Shown: positions 26,801-53,432, counted from the first letter of the stretch. The stretch: DNA of 64,000 nt from Telopea speciosissima (GCF_018873765.1 NC_057926.1:50397043-50461042), one strand, 5' to 3'. Numbers and translations: made by a program. The notes: a model not told the origin generated them from the sequence alone.

Positions 26801-27869
26801 GCGGCCGGGGGGGGTACATGGATCCTTGCCCTCCAATCTGTTCTATTCGAGGTCATATTTGTAACAAGCCCTAAGCTATGCATGTCTTTCCTCACCATTT
26901 CTCCTAAGGTCATTTTAGGTCTTGCCCTTGGCTCTTTTAGTTCCTAAGTTCAGTTAAACGAGAACACAAAAAATATTAGTTGAAAAACTCCTAAATCCAT
27001 GGTTTCTTAAAAGAATCTGCTAATTTTGCCAAAGACACTTTTAGACATTCATGATCATTATTAGAAACTAGATTTACAGGATGCAAAAGCAACTCTGTTA
27101 TTAAATAAGGGTAGAAAGGATCTAATATCATCATTCATCAAAAATTTGCGACAAAGGATCACTCATTGGGGACTACATCTAGAGGAATTGACGAGGTTGT
27201 CCACAAGCTGTAACAACCATTCTTAATCTTACTGAATCTTACTTCATTCTAGCTCAATTTCCATGGCTACAATGCCATACATTATAATCTTCATAACTTT
27301 GGACAGCTTTATGTTTCAATTTTCAATCATGAAGCCGAAAGTCTGCTCAGACATATATCGGTAGAAACCCAAAGGGGCATTTATAGATCACATATTCACC
27401 TCAATTCTGCGAACTCGTGAAAAAGAGTCTCATATAGAAGAAATGAAAGCTTTTTGAAACATTTTCTCGAACAAATGGTGAGTACATTCCCTTCGATCAA
27501 AATTGAAGGAAAATTAAACGAAAGAAACTCAGATGTCTATGAAACCCAACGAAAGGATTGAATAGGGCCCCGTAGTTGCAGATATCAACAACAAAAGAAG
27601 GGGGAACAAAAAAAAAGATTACCTTTTAAGGGACGGGTAGAATCGTTCAATAAACATCGATAAGGCCGTGTATTTGACAATTGGAGGAACGCCCAGTTGC
27701 TATTGGATTATTTGCAAGAAAATTTGAACAAAAAACAATTTTATTAAGATTGAGGGAAAAAATTAAAATCGAATTAATTATAAAGAGAAAGAGTTACAGT
27801 AGTACTAACAAGAGAGGAAGAGATGAGGAACTCCGCAATTCGAAGCCGCAACAGCCGAGATGCCTCCAT
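23855..27869 (-). CDS. CYCJ18: Cyclin J18-like protein, 9 exons including an 18-nt microexon
   Basis: Plant-specific divergent cyclin related to Arabidopsis CYCJ18; presumed CDK-binding partner. Exons (minus, 5' to 3'): 27810-27869, 27623-27699, 26548-26647, 26363-26461, 26261-26278, 26126-26196, 25750-25876, 25609-25669, 23855-23958. Joined length is 717 nt, 238 residues, close to the ~234 of the family. Recognised blocks: VPPIVKYTALSMF (24-36), NWLLKPLSESNLQLF (about 54-68), LSVKSLKSLGDEVI, EDLLIQFRE, NFEACMDIMDLLYE, SPRSLAASVLV and the last exon VKFVTSYKEEDIQEIV. The third intron starts with GC (CAAG|GCAAGC), all others with GT. The 18-nt microexon encodes EVVFMQ and restores a segment the family needs. 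The last exon is separated by a 1.65-kb intron containing a SINE and a tandem duplication. The start ATG at 27869 gives MEASRLLRLRIAEFLI. Confidence 0.9.
24694..24893. repeat. ~101-bp tandem duplication in the last cyclin J18 intron
   Basis: CTCTCAAATACTATCATGGG at 24694 recurs as CTCTCAGATACTATCATGGG at 24795; the following GGTGGCCAAAGRTCCATAAA and CTGTGTCT segments also repeat. Two diverged copies. Confidence 0.85.
25040..25213 (+). mobile_element. tRNA-derived SINE with target duplication
   Basis: Full copy with an A-box-like TTGGTGCAATGGTA and a B-box-like GGTCACGGGTTTGAGTG, followed by the body AGACCCTGCAGTGGTGGGAG. It is flanked by exact copies of ACATCTCATAG at 25029-25039 and 25214-25224. 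The tRNA-like head is a pol III promoter remnant, not a tRNA gene. Relatives: 7370-7500, 44681-44752, 51035-51163. Confidence 0.88.
26765..26945 (-). mobile_element. RTE LINE 3' end, short 5'-truncated copy
   Basis: On the minus strand it reads the end of the RTE reverse transcriptase (RPKMTLGE, VRKDMHSLGL) and the tail GGTTGGGATAAGGCTGAG ending in TTG repeats. The flanks AAGTTCTGTTAAAC (26751-26764) and AAGTTCAGTTAAAC (26946-26959) form a 14-bp target duplication with one change. Sits in intron 2 of cyclin J18. Confidence 0.85.
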
Positions 27870-27979
27870 TTGATTTCGAAATCACTCTCTCTTTTAAGCT
27901 TTTAAATCTAGCTGCTTCGCGCGTTTGTGAATTTAGCGGGTTGAACCATGCAGGTGGTGGATCATCTAGGTTTTGCTCC

Positions 27980-28342
27980 GGGATGTAAATGAATAGTCTA
28001 AATCCGTTTTCGTATTTGTGTTCAACAAATATGGATACGGATACTATCCGAAAAGTTATATTTACAAGTAAACAGATAAAATATTCGATCCGTATCCGTT
28101 TAGCACTATTCGAATCCGTCCGCAAGCTAATCGGATGCGGATGTGGATGTTTCACTATCCGAGCCGAATCTGATCCATTTACATCCCTAACTATAGTTAT
28201 TCGAAAAGCTATATTTACATGTAAACAGATAAAATATCCGATCCGTATCCGTTTAGTACTATCCGAATCCGTCTGAAAGCCAATCGGATGCGGATGCGGA
28301 TATAGCACTATTCGAGCCAAATTCGATCCGTTTACATCCCTA
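27980..28342. mobile_element. Ac/Ds-like word element, tandem or nested pair
   Basis: Begins GGGATGTAAATGAATAG. A first inverted end CATTTACATCCCTA occurs near 28176-28189 and a second TTTACATCCCTA at 28331-28342. Between them lie two similar units of CGGATGCGGAT/ATCCGTATCCG words. Same family as 13783-14052. No clean target duplication, so its history is complex. Located just upstream of the cyclin J18 start, within its likely promoter. Confidence 0.6.
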
Positions 28343-28406
28343 GTTGACTAGTTGTGCGCCAAATCCGAACCCATCCCCAATTAACCTAGATATAAAACCA
28401 TGCACT

Positions 28407-28832
28407 TAAGGGTGTCAATCTATCGGTTTGGTATAGTTTCGGTTGGGCTGAATCGGTTTTTGGGTAAGCATGGGTGAATTTGATATCAAATTAATAAAGT
28501 GAAGCTTCAATTTCGATCCAGTTTGGGTTCGTTTTATTTTGATTCTCTCTTATTTGTTTGATATAAAATTCGATCCCATTCGGGTTCAGTTTGCCATGTA
28601 TTTATGTCCATAGTTATGGGAAAAAGGCCTATAATTGTTTCTGGGTTGGTATCGGTTTGGTTTAGTTTTGATCTGTTTTTCATGTTCAGTGCAATTTTTA
28701 GTCGGTCCAGTATGGTCTGGTTTTCATCGGATTCCATAATAGCTAAACTAACTCTGGCCCAATAAGAAATCAGTACGATTCAGTTTGGGCTTTTTCGATT
28801 GATTCGATTCAGTTTAGTGTTTGACACCCCTG
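28407..28832. mobile_element. hAT-like element (GGTTTGG/CGGTTT words)
   Basis: Ends are TAAGGGTGTCAATC and the inverted TTTGACACCCCTG, flanked by CATGCACT and CATGCAGT (8-bp duplication, one change). The interior is a run of ATCGGTTTGG/GGTTCAGTTTG words. Non-coding. Confidence 0.7.
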
Positions 28833-28921
28833 CATGCAGTTGGTGTTTGGCCTCTCTATAATGGATAGGGTTCAGATCCTCTTTTATCACCTTAACCTTG
28901 TATCAGTGGGTTTAAAAAAGG

Positions 28922-30102
28922 GAAAATTTCTTAGATCTATTAGATAAAAAAAATTAATTACAAGATAAGTAGGTTTAAAAATTGTTTTACCTTTAATAGT
29001 TTTGATTTTAAAAATATTTACTTAATCCCTATAATTAGTTATTGTTTATGGTTTCAAAAAAGAAACAAGATTAAATTTCATAAAATACCCTAATATCTCA
29101 TGTTCTCTCTTCGGCTTTTTTTTTTTTTTAAAGCATTTGTATTCAATTTTTTATTATTTTTAATCACTTTTTATGGGACCCATCACAACCTCCTTCTTTC
29201 TCCTCAAAAGGCCGCACCATCCCCGCCGTTGCAATCCTGCAACATCCCCTAGCTCCCTCTACCTCTCCTACTCTCACTCTCCCCTCCCCTGCAACCCCGC
29301 GCCCCCCACTGTGCTCTCATGACAAGATGAAATTTGGTAATCTTAAATCATATTCCATTCGTCATATGAAAATGTACAGAGACACCTTCATTTCTTTATA
29401 CAGTCAAAGATTTAGTTTCTTTGTGATTTTGTCTTTTAATCGTTCCAATTCAAATATTTTTTATCACGTTTGGATGGATTTTGGAATTCTGAAGAAATCA
29501 TAGAATACAGTTCCTTTATCTCTGAGAATCCGTACAAAACCACATACTCCGTGACTTACTAATCAACTTCGTGAATCTACTCGAGAAACCAAGAAATTTC
29601 AAAATCATTGGCAAAATTCACCCAAATTGTGATGTTCAACCACACAATTCTATATCTGGCTCAGATCCAAATCTGAATTCCATCAAATCAGACTACAAAA
29701 TATGATTAAAAAATGGAGAGAGATGATGAGATCACGGTGGGGTAGGGTTGTAAGGTATGGGAGAGTAAGAGTGGGAGAGGGAGAGGGAGAGGGAGGGGAG
29801 TTACAAGTTGGGGTTGAATTGCAGGGTTGCAGCCGTGAGGACGGTGTGGCTTTGAGGAGAGAGAAGAAGGAGGTGGTGAGTCCCACAAAATATAATTTAA
29901 AATGAAAATAAAAATGGAAAGAAGATGAGATACTAGGGTATTTTAGGAAGTTGAAATTTTATTTTTTCTTGAACCATAAGAAATAACTAACTATGGGGAT
30001 TAAGTAAATATTTTCAAAATCAAAACTACTAATTGTAAAACAATTTTTAAATTTACTTATCTTGTAATTAATTTTTTTATCCAATAGATCTAAGAAATTT
30101 TC
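28922..30102. mobile_element. 1.2-kb element with ~400-bp inverted repeats
   Basis: The left end GAAAATTTCTTAGATCTATT and the right end are inverted copies; pairing continues through ACAAGATAAGTAGG, TTAATCCCTATA, AAATACCCTA and a pyrimidine-rich block near 29170-29290 against a purine-rich block near 29740-29900. The centre (about 29300-29690) is unique AT-rich DNA. No target duplication was found. The structure suggests a non-autonomous Mutator-like or foldback element. Confidence 0.65.
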
Positions 30103-31299
30103 TAATCAGATGGGATCTCCAATAAGCCAAGGCCGATCTCAATTTCCACTGATTCAGCTCGGGCCAATTTTGTAAGGAACAATCCTAGATATTTAGAATA
30201 TACCGATTTCGAAGCTGATCTGGAATGATCCAAATCGATTCCAGATCCCGATTTTCAAGTTTTTAATGATGGTATTAAGCCTCCTTAAGTGACACTTGGA
30301 TAAATCAAGTGCGACCAAGTTTTTCCCACAAACATCTCCAATCTACCAATGCTGCATAGCGTTTGCGTAATTCTGTAACTTCAAGCAACGCTTGATATTT
30401 TGGATTTTCTTCTCTTTACATTTTGTTTTTAGAAGGAATACAAAATCAGGCCGAGTTGTGCGGGTGAGATTCTACAAGTTTTGAAATGTCACGGATCTCC
30501 CCATCCCATGACAATTCCAGCTCAAGATTTTTATGGTCCATGATGGGCTGATTTCCCCCAGTCACCAAGGGATCACTCAATAAAAATTGCTCTTGTGAAG
30601 GGGTATTTGACTCTGAGTTGTTAGCCAAATGAATCTCCTAATCTGGTTTCTGTTTTTTTTCGTTTTGGTTTGCTGTTGGAACTGACTCTGGGCTTTCTAT
30701 GTTGAAGGATTGGTTTGGGGGTAGGGGGGTGGACCGGGTTTAGCGTAGTGATGGCTGGACTTGGAATAGGATGAGGAGTGGAAGAGGCTAGTTGCCTATT
30801 TGGTTATACATGTGTTGTGATAGAACTGGAAACTGGGATGGGTCGGGTAATGGGCCTGGAAGATAAAGCGAACCTGGGTTTATGGTATGTAGGGTCTATT
30901 GATGGGAATTACAAGGGAAAAGGGTTTATTTGTATATTAGGCAAAAAGGGTAGAAGGCCAAATGATTGGCCAAATGATTTAACTTGAGAATCAAGTAAGA
31001 ATGGGATGGAAACGACCAGAGACGAGATATTTGCTGCGTGTAGTTGTACCAACATTGTGGTGATATCCCTCTGCTGTGACGTGGCAACAGGCAGGGTAGG
31101 GGACCATTAGGACGACAGTTATACACTGGGTACAGGACTGCTTGTCTTGTTTTCACCTTCTCGGCGATTCAAAAAGACTTAAAAACCCATTAGCGAAACA
31201 CCCGTTGTTAGGAGTTCCTCCCATTCCTCACACTTTTCATCCCAAGTCCTTCCATCATTCTCTTTTGTTTCGATTTCGAACTTTTTTTCTGTGTCTCTA
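30103..31299. other. Region upstream of the UGPase-B3 gene
   Basis: Contains a minus-strand Ser/Pro-rich reading frame (about 30446-30990, interrupted) that might be a decayed LINE ORF1 linker; this is a guess. The last 150-200 bases are the likely promoter and 5' leader of the fusion gene, with a CT/T-rich leader ahead of the ATG at 31300. Confidence 0.4.
31077..31085 (+). promoter_or_regulatory. Possible bZIP/ABRE-like site TGACGTGGC
   Basis: TGACGTGGC has the ACGT core bound by plant bZIP factors and lies about 220 bp upstream of the UGPase-B3 start codon. A short motif like this can occur by chance. Confidence 0.3.
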
Positions 31300-47278
<15,979 letters not shown>

Positions 47279-48200
47279 TTAGGGTCCCCGTTCCCTGTTT
47301 GATTTTTGTTTTCTGAATGTATGGCCGTCCAAAACATTACGGTAGCTCTTGACTGTGTGAGGACAGTTTCTTCCACCTCCAGATGGGCATGATTGACGGT
47401 GGCGAACCTAACCGCTTGATATTGTGGTGGCGTGAGATAACGCCAACGTAACTACGTAAGTAGCACAAGTCTAACCGTATTAAAACCTTATTCTTTTAAT
47501 ACTTTTCTTCCTTGATAACCGTATCGATTTTTCCCTGTGCGGTCAGGTTCGTAGGTTCCTCTCATAGGGGGTCTGAAATGATGACCTCATCCCCTACCCA
47601 AACACACTGACCGGGTGGGGTGAGGTCGTCATTTTTGCCCTCCCTATGAGAGGAACCTACGAACCTGACCGGAAAAAGAACCTGAGAGGATGAAAATTCA
47701 GATAACAGTGGGAGTTAAAGAGTAATTGGAAAAGAGAGTGAGATATAACTATGGTGGTTTATATCATACTTTTGAGACGTGGAACCACACGTTTCGTGTA
47801 TGGGTTATTGAAATAATCACTTTCCCACTTAAACTGCCCAGCCAATGGTAAACTGAATATTAATTTATCATTACGGCACTAAAAATGGAGAAAATGGCCT
47901 TTGCACGGCTTTGAGGTTTATGCCGTTATAACCGTAGGCACAATGGATCTATGTTCCATTGTTCCGTCATTGAAAACAAGTCCAATGACGGAAGGGACTT
48001 TGCTGCGTGTTTTGAATAAATTTGTTTGGACCGAAAGGCCTTTTGATGGACCAAAAAAAAAAAATAAATTGAAAACAAATCCAATTGTACGATACGTATC
48101 ATGCATAATCTCCTTAAATCCTTCTATTTACCTTTGCTCTTGACCTATCGAAAGTATTTGGCAAAACAAGACTTAACCCAAGGTAGGGTTTAGTTCAATT
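47279..48200. other. 3' UTR and downstream flank of the UGPase-B3 gene
   Basis: Contains the hairpin described separately and otherwise AT-rich sequence. No further UGPase exon (beta-helix) or other gene was found here. Confidence 0.5.
47529..47680. repeat. Strong foldback hairpin (MITE-like)
   Basis: GGTCAGGTTCGTAGGTTCCT (47541 on) pairs with AGGAACCTACGAACCTGACC (ending 47670); further inside, GATGACCTCATCCCCTACCC pairs with GGGTGGGGTGAGGTCGTC. The arms are about 55 bp with a short loop near 47601-47613. It lies about 260 bp after the stop of the UGPase-B3 gene. Confidence 0.85.
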
Positions 48201-48422
48201 GAGGCCTTGAGCTAAGTAGGGGTGTCAATGGGTCGGGTTGGGCCGTGCCTACCCTAAACCCTAACCCAACCCTAGAGGCCTTGAGCTAAGTAGGGGTGTC
48301 AATGGGTCGGGTTGGGCCGTGCCTACCCTAAACCCTAACCCAACCCTAGAGGCCTTGAGCTAAGTAGGGGTGTCAATGGATTGGGTTGGACTTACCCTAA
48401 ACCCTAACCCTAACCCAACCCT
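48201..48422. repeat. 74-bp unit in three tandem copies
   Basis: Units start GAGGCCTTGAGCTAAG at 48201, 48275 and 48349. Each contains the presumed target site (GAGCTAAG) followed by the element end TAGGGGTGTCAATGG and a CCCTAAACCCTAACCC segment. The third copy diverges and runs into the element body. Confidence 0.9.
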
Positions 48423-49614
48423 GGCAGGGTCAAGAAACCCTCAACCCAAACCTGACCCTGCCAAGGTTTTTCCTAACAAGACCCAACCCTGATTGACCCT
48501 GATAGGGTCGGGCAGGATCGGGTTGGCCCTGATTGATCCTGCCTTGACCCAGACCACTCCATTCAAGAACCCACCCCACATCGTTTCTTCTTCTCTGCTA
48601 ACCGACCTATAGTCTTTAAGTCACAGCAGAAACAAATCTCAGTATCATTTACAAGTTTATGAGACTGCCATTTCATCTTTTACTCTATAGTCGACTATTA
48701 TTAGATCATTGATGTCCGCTGCTACTGTTAATCAATAAATAACAGTAGTAGCAAAAAAAAAAAAAAAAACCAATCAAGAGAGCGGGGTTTCGCAACTAAG
48801 CTTTCTCTCTTCATCTCCACCTGAAGTGCTCGGTGGAGGAGAGGGGGGTTTCACAAAAAACTACTCACTACACTCAAAGAACCTCGTGACCTCTTAGACA
48901 AGGCATCATCATGGGCAATAGCAGTATTAAAACTCATATTTCCTGAGATGAAAATCTCGTATTTCATTAAATAAAATCCCACACAAAAATAGAAGTCAAT
49001 CTCAAAGCTCTCCCTCTGGCTCTCCCTGGAAATCAAAAAATTGAGGGATACTCCTGCAGCAGAAGTGGCATAACCTATAGCACGATTCAAGAGATAAGCC
49101 TTGGGAGAAGCGCGAGATGCAGGGGAATGTGAAGGAGTTCTAGAACATGGGGAGAGCCTCACTTAATGAAATCGAAGAACATGGAGAGGGGCACAACAAA
49201 GGAAGATGAACATACCTTAATGCCTTGATCGTCAAGTGAATCGCCGCCGGGAAGGAGGCACCGAGGAAGAGGAAGCCAGCAGGCTAGCGTCGAGCTGCGG
49301 CTGATGAAGAGTGAAGATTGAAAATTCAAAAAGGAACATGGGATTAGGTTTTACTAGGTTATCTCTTATGGGCATTTTTGTATTTTCATTTAAAATATTA
49401 TACATTATTATAAATATATATGTTTATAACCAATAGAGGGTCGGGTCTGGGCCGGGCCGGGCTAAGCCCGGAGTCTTATCCCTAACCTGACACGACCTTC
49501 CTAGGGTCAGCCAAAATCTCAACCCTAACCCGCTCTTCAGACTGGCAAATCGGGGGTGAGTCCGGGTCGGACTCAGGGTGGGTTCGGATCCACCGAGTAT
49601 TAATGACACCCCTA
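48217..49614. mobile_element. 1.4-kb hAT-like element (GGGTCGGGTT words) with 8-bp target duplication
   Basis: Left end TAGGGGTGTCAATGGG, right end TTAATGACACCCCTA; the exact 8-mer GAGCTAAG lies outside both (48209-48216 and 49615-49622). The subterminal parts are GGGTCGGGTTGGG/AACCCTGACCC words. The middle (about 48600-49330) is not word-like and may be captured sequence. No transposase recognised. Confidence 0.75.
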
Positions 49615-49780
49615 GAGCTAAGGGGCATATGTCATCTTGATCGGTCAGTTTGACCGAAAATAATTATCCATGATCGGTCATGTATTTTTGACCGATTATT
49701 GTAAAAGAGAAACAACCACTTCCACCGCCCTTACATACTGCTTATCATTGTTTGACAAGCCCAACGAGAAAAAATAAAGG

Positions 49781-50852
49781 GGAAAATATAGACACACCCT
49801 CAACCATGGCATGTTTTAACCCCCCTCATCTTTAAAACTTTATAAACACATCCTCTCATCTATTGAAGGTAAGTAAATAAGTCCATCAAATGGAAGACCA
49901 ACAAGTTAAGCATCATTATCATCATCATCTACATTTTGATATTATCTCAGAGATATTTGTCAAGGCTCCCCATAGAGTCTCTTATGCGAATCAAGAGCGT
50001 GTGTAAAAGCTGGTTCAGTTTGACAAAAGATCAATCATTCGTTGAATTGCAGCTTGAAAGATCAAAGAAGAATCAACCACATCGCCTAATTCTTTTTGAT
50101 AACTATGGTGGTTCAGATAATAAGTTGTTTTTGTTAGACAACGTCACAGATAAAGTGATATGTGCAAGATAATCCGAAATAGAAAATAAAATAAAAGAGA
50201 AATTATAGGGGGAGAAATAGAGCAAGAGAGATAAATTTGGAGAAGATAAGAATGAGATGTTAATTAAACTTAAAACTGGAAACCCAGTTTGGATTTTTGT
50301 TTATGATGGTGGGTTTTGGATGGATCTTCGGGATTCAGTTCTTTGTTTTCAAAAATTATGAGAAAATTATACTTCTCTGTTCAGTGTCTTAAAAAAAAAC
50401 CCACATTTTTATGGGAGAGGTTTCAGGGTATGTGAAAGGGAGAAGAAGAAGAAGAAGAAGCAAGGAGAGAATAGGATAAAAGGGAAAGGGAAAGTGCACC
50501 TATGTATGGGGTTGGATTGCTGAGAGCATGGTGGGGCAGGGGAGACTGGAGAGGGTGGTGGGGGGTTGCGGTGGAGGGAGAATAAGAGCGAGAGATGGAG
50601 GACGGTGGTGGTGGTGGTGCTAGCGGTGGCAGTGGCGACGGCAAAAAACAGCAGAAGGAGAAGAAGGAAAGAAAAAGAAATAAAAACAATGGTGGCAAAA
50701 TTGTCCTTACAAAAAACCTAACACGTTGACATCATTAATTAACAATTAAAAGGCATTTTCCATTAGTTTTTTAGCCAAACTTGATATTTTGGCCCTTAGT
50801 GAGGTGGCATTAATTTAACGGGCTATTGGAAGGGGTGTCGATGAAAATTTCC
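49781..50852. mobile_element. Possible Mutator-like carrier of an F-box fragment
   Basis: Ends GGAAAATATAGACACACCCT and, inverted, GGAAATTTTCATCGACACCC, form a weak inverted pair. Between them are an F-box gene fragment and purine-rich DNA (about 50410-50690). No target duplication was found, so the boundaries are tentative. Confidence 0.35.
49890..50172 (+). pseudogene. F-box protein N-terminal fragment with one frameshift
   Basis: ATG at 49890 reads a His-rich start and FDIISEIFV; then the frame moves by one base and continues SRLPIESLMRIKSVCKSWFS, the end of an F-box. An extra T in the ATATTTGTCAAGG stretch explains the shift. After the F-box the frame runs through RLILFDNYGG-type sequence typical of the start of F-box-associated regions, then stops at 50172, far short of a full F-box protein (about 350-400 residues). 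Confidence 0.75.
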
Positions 50853-51034
50853 ATAACTTATAACATTCCCAACTTACCCCAAAACAAGGAGGATTAACAT
50901 AACCACATAAACATTTTTTTTTTTTTTTTGGGTACACCATAACCACATAAACATACAAATTGACTATTATGTACTCCCCTCTACATTACCATGGGCATTA
51001 GGTGTTTGATAATAAGTCTGGATCCTTTAGAAGC

Positions 51035-51163
51035 CATAAAGGGCATACTCAGTGCAAGGTACGAAGCCTTACCTGCTTACGTAGAGAGTTTGTTTCCTAA
51101 TTTAAACCCGTGACCACTTGGCCACAATTGAGCCGCCTTATCGTTGCACCAAAGCCCGCCCTC
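51035..51163 (-). mobile_element. tRNA-derived SINE with 13-bp target duplication
   Basis: The reverse complement reads GGGCTTTGGTGCAACGATAA (A-box region) and GTGGTCACGGGTTTAAAT (B-box region), then a shortened body ending near GCACTGAGTATGCCC. Exact copies of GATCCTTTAGAAG flank it (51022-51034 and 51164-51176). Same family as 25040-25213. Confidence 0.85.
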
Positions 51164-51179
51164 GATCCTTTAGAAGTAA

Positions 51180-51790
51180 TGTTTTCAAGAAATAGTGGGT
51201 AGCAATTAACGCACTAGAAGTAGCCCCAAGAAGCAAATTTTGACTAGTTGATTTAACAATATCATGCCTAGTTCCCATTATAAGCATGTCATCCACATAT
51301 AAAATTATAAACACACCTTTGTTATGGTGAAATTTAATATACAAACATCTATCAGAATCATTTATATGAAAACCATTTGAGATTAAGACATTGTCAAATT
51401 TTTCATGCCATTGTTTTGGTATTATTTTAAGTCATATGAAGAACGCATAAGCTTACAAATCTTATGCTCTTCATCTAGAACAACATATCCTTTTGGTTGT
51501 TTGATATAGATTTCTTCCTCTACGTCTTCATTTAGGAAACTATCTTTACATCCATGATGTATAACAAACTTGTACACCGATTCAACAGCAATCAGTAGCC
51601 TAATAGTTGCAATTCTAGCAATAGGAAAAAAACGTATCAAAGTAGTCTATATCCTCTATTCTGCCTGAATCCTTTGAGAACGTCTAGCTTGGAATTTGTC
51701 AAGAGATCCATTAGGTTTGAGTTTCTTCATGAAGATCCACTTTGTGTCAAGAACCTTAGTCCCTGGAAGAAGGTTAACTAACTCCCATGT
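51180..51790 (-). mobile_element. Ty1-copia reverse transcriptase fragment
   Basis: The minus strand reads, in shifted frames, VLDTKWIFMKKLKPNGSLDK, then SFLNEDVEEEIYIKQPKGYV and SSYDLKQ, then GVFIILYVDDMLIMG with the YVDD catalytic motif. Several breaks; no LTRs seen nearby. Confidence 0.85.
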
Positions 51791-51830
51791 GTAATTAACA
51801 ATGATAGAGTCTAATTTTTTATTTTTTATT

Positions 51831-53292
51831 TTTGGTCGAAAAGAAATTTACTGAATAAAAGAGTCATGTGAATGAACAACCTATAGCTTCAGACAAATAA
51901 CAAAGGTCATGAAAGCACATAATGGAACATGGCCAATCTGTCATACACATGTGTAGGTAACGTGGTCTGAATCCTGGTGGGAATCGGTTTCGCTTGGTCC
52001 GTTGGTGAAGAAAGGAGTGTCGTATGACGTGTGGGTTTGTGGATGGCATCGAATCTTGACGTATCAACATAGGGATTGGGGTCATGTTTCATAAATTAAA
52101 ATAAATGGAGTCGCCACCTAGCCCCATCCGAGGTGAGCAGAAGGGGCTACGTGATTCCATATGGTTTGGTCAAAAATTTTGGGTAAGTGGTTAGGTTACA
52201 AGTGTGGGAATGTATTATCACCCCATCTCACCCAGTTAAACTGATCTTTCTACTAGATTCTAAATTTATAAGAATCTCCTATGATAACAAGTCTTATACC
52301 AACATGCAAGGTTAGATTATGATTCCTACCAAAAAAAAAAAAAAGGTTAGATTATGATGCATCAAACATTTAAAAAAAAAAAAAATCATTTACTATGTAC
52401 ACTAAAGTGAACTACTTTAATGGTCTACATTGTATTAAATAGAGAATGATATGAAAATATACATTTACTCAAAAAGTGGAAAATGCAAAATGTTCAGTCG
52501 CTTCCATATCTGTATCTGTATCCGTTTAGCACTAACTGAATCCGTCCGAAAGCTAATCGGATGTGGATGCGGATATAACACTCTTCCCTATTTCTCCATG
52601 ATTTTGGCTAAACCAATCGTCAACACATGAATATTTCATGTTCTTAATCCGGAAGTAGCATTCTCCAATCCTTCACATGTGATGTGATTTGGTGCGATAA
52701 CTATGATGCCGATGAAAAGGAGTTGTGACTGTACGTGATCCCTCAAGAACTTGGCATTCACCCCCATCTACCAAATGAGCATCCAAAAATAAAATTCGTT
52801 CAAGATTTACTTGTGAGAGTTATCAATCAGGTTACCTCAATGAAGATAAAACACAAAATATAAAATAGAGTTTAAAAAAAAGGGGGGAGGGGGGGAAGGG
52901 GTCAAGATTCAGGTTGCACAAATTTGTGATGTGAAGCACATCTAAACAATAGAACATTGACAAACAAAGGTGGATCCATGTGATAGAAAACTCACACATC
53001 TTATTAGTTAAATTTTAACTCCAAACAAGGAGGGGAAGACTGTTAAAATTAAATTCAATTTGACAAACAAATTACAAAAATACAGGAATACTTTATAATG
53101 AAATAATATCCTTGTACTATATGGAATTTTTTAATCCCTTGTCATGCTGCTCTTAGACTGAAATATAATGGATGACATAGCCATGGGATGATCTATCATA
53201 TGAACTCACATACGCACATTCAAATTCTACTACATAGCAAGTAAATTCGATCATGCTACATGAATAATATCACAAAAAATTATTACGTTTAA
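51831..53292. other. AT-rich intergenic DNA with repeat pieces
   Basis: No gene recognised. A GGAGTCGCCACCTAG segment at 52108-52130 resembles parts of plant LTR elements. A word-type Ac/Ds-like fragment lies at 52501-52585. A poly-G run lies near 52881-52900. Confidence 0.45.
52501..52585. repeat. Ac/Ds-like word fragment
   Basis: ATCCGTTTAGCAC, GAATCCGTCCGAAAGC and ATCGGATGTGGATGCGG match the interior of 27980-28342 and 13783-14052. Neither end is present. Confidence 0.65.
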
Positions 53293-53432
53293 GGGGTGAT
53301 GTTCTCTGCCTGGGAGCGCAAGCTATGCCTAGACACATGGGGTGGGACGGGCTCGTTATTTCGATCATTCAGGGGGCCAGTTGGTCATTTCGTCTACCCC
53401 CATGTGTCTCCTAGTGCAGAGAACATTTTCCC
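53293..53432. mobile_element. Small Mutator-like MITE (TGTTCTCTG ends)
   Basis: The left end GGGGTGATGTTCTCTGCC and the inverted right end GGGAAAATGTTCTCTGCA, followed by ACACATGGGG on both arms, form a hairpin. Flanks TACGTTTAA and TAAATTTAT are similar (6 of 9). Sister copy at 57111-57284. Confidence 0.65.

Noticed and set aside
27400-27430. A 7-nt microexon to bridge cyclin J18 exons 2 and 3
   Set aside because: A simpler acceptor at 26648-26650 (TAG before GTTTATACAG) gives RFIQENDTGNWLL and matches the family length exactly.
30446-30990. Minus-strand Ser/Pro-rich frames as a gene
   Set aside because: Interrupted by stops and without a recognised domain; at most a decayed LINE ORF1 linker.
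48250-48420. Telomere-like CCCTAAACCCTAACCC segments
   Set aside because: They are part of the 74-bp tandem units and word-rich end of a hAT-like element. The tract is too short and irregular for telomeric or interstitial telomere DNA.
48201-48422. Regularly spaced repeats resembling a CRISPR-like array
   Set aside because: There are no distinct spacers, the units are directly adjacent, and the context is a plant genome.
50423-50698. 91-codon Pro/Ser-rich minus-strand frame
   Set aside because: Translation of a purine-rich simple-sequence stretch.
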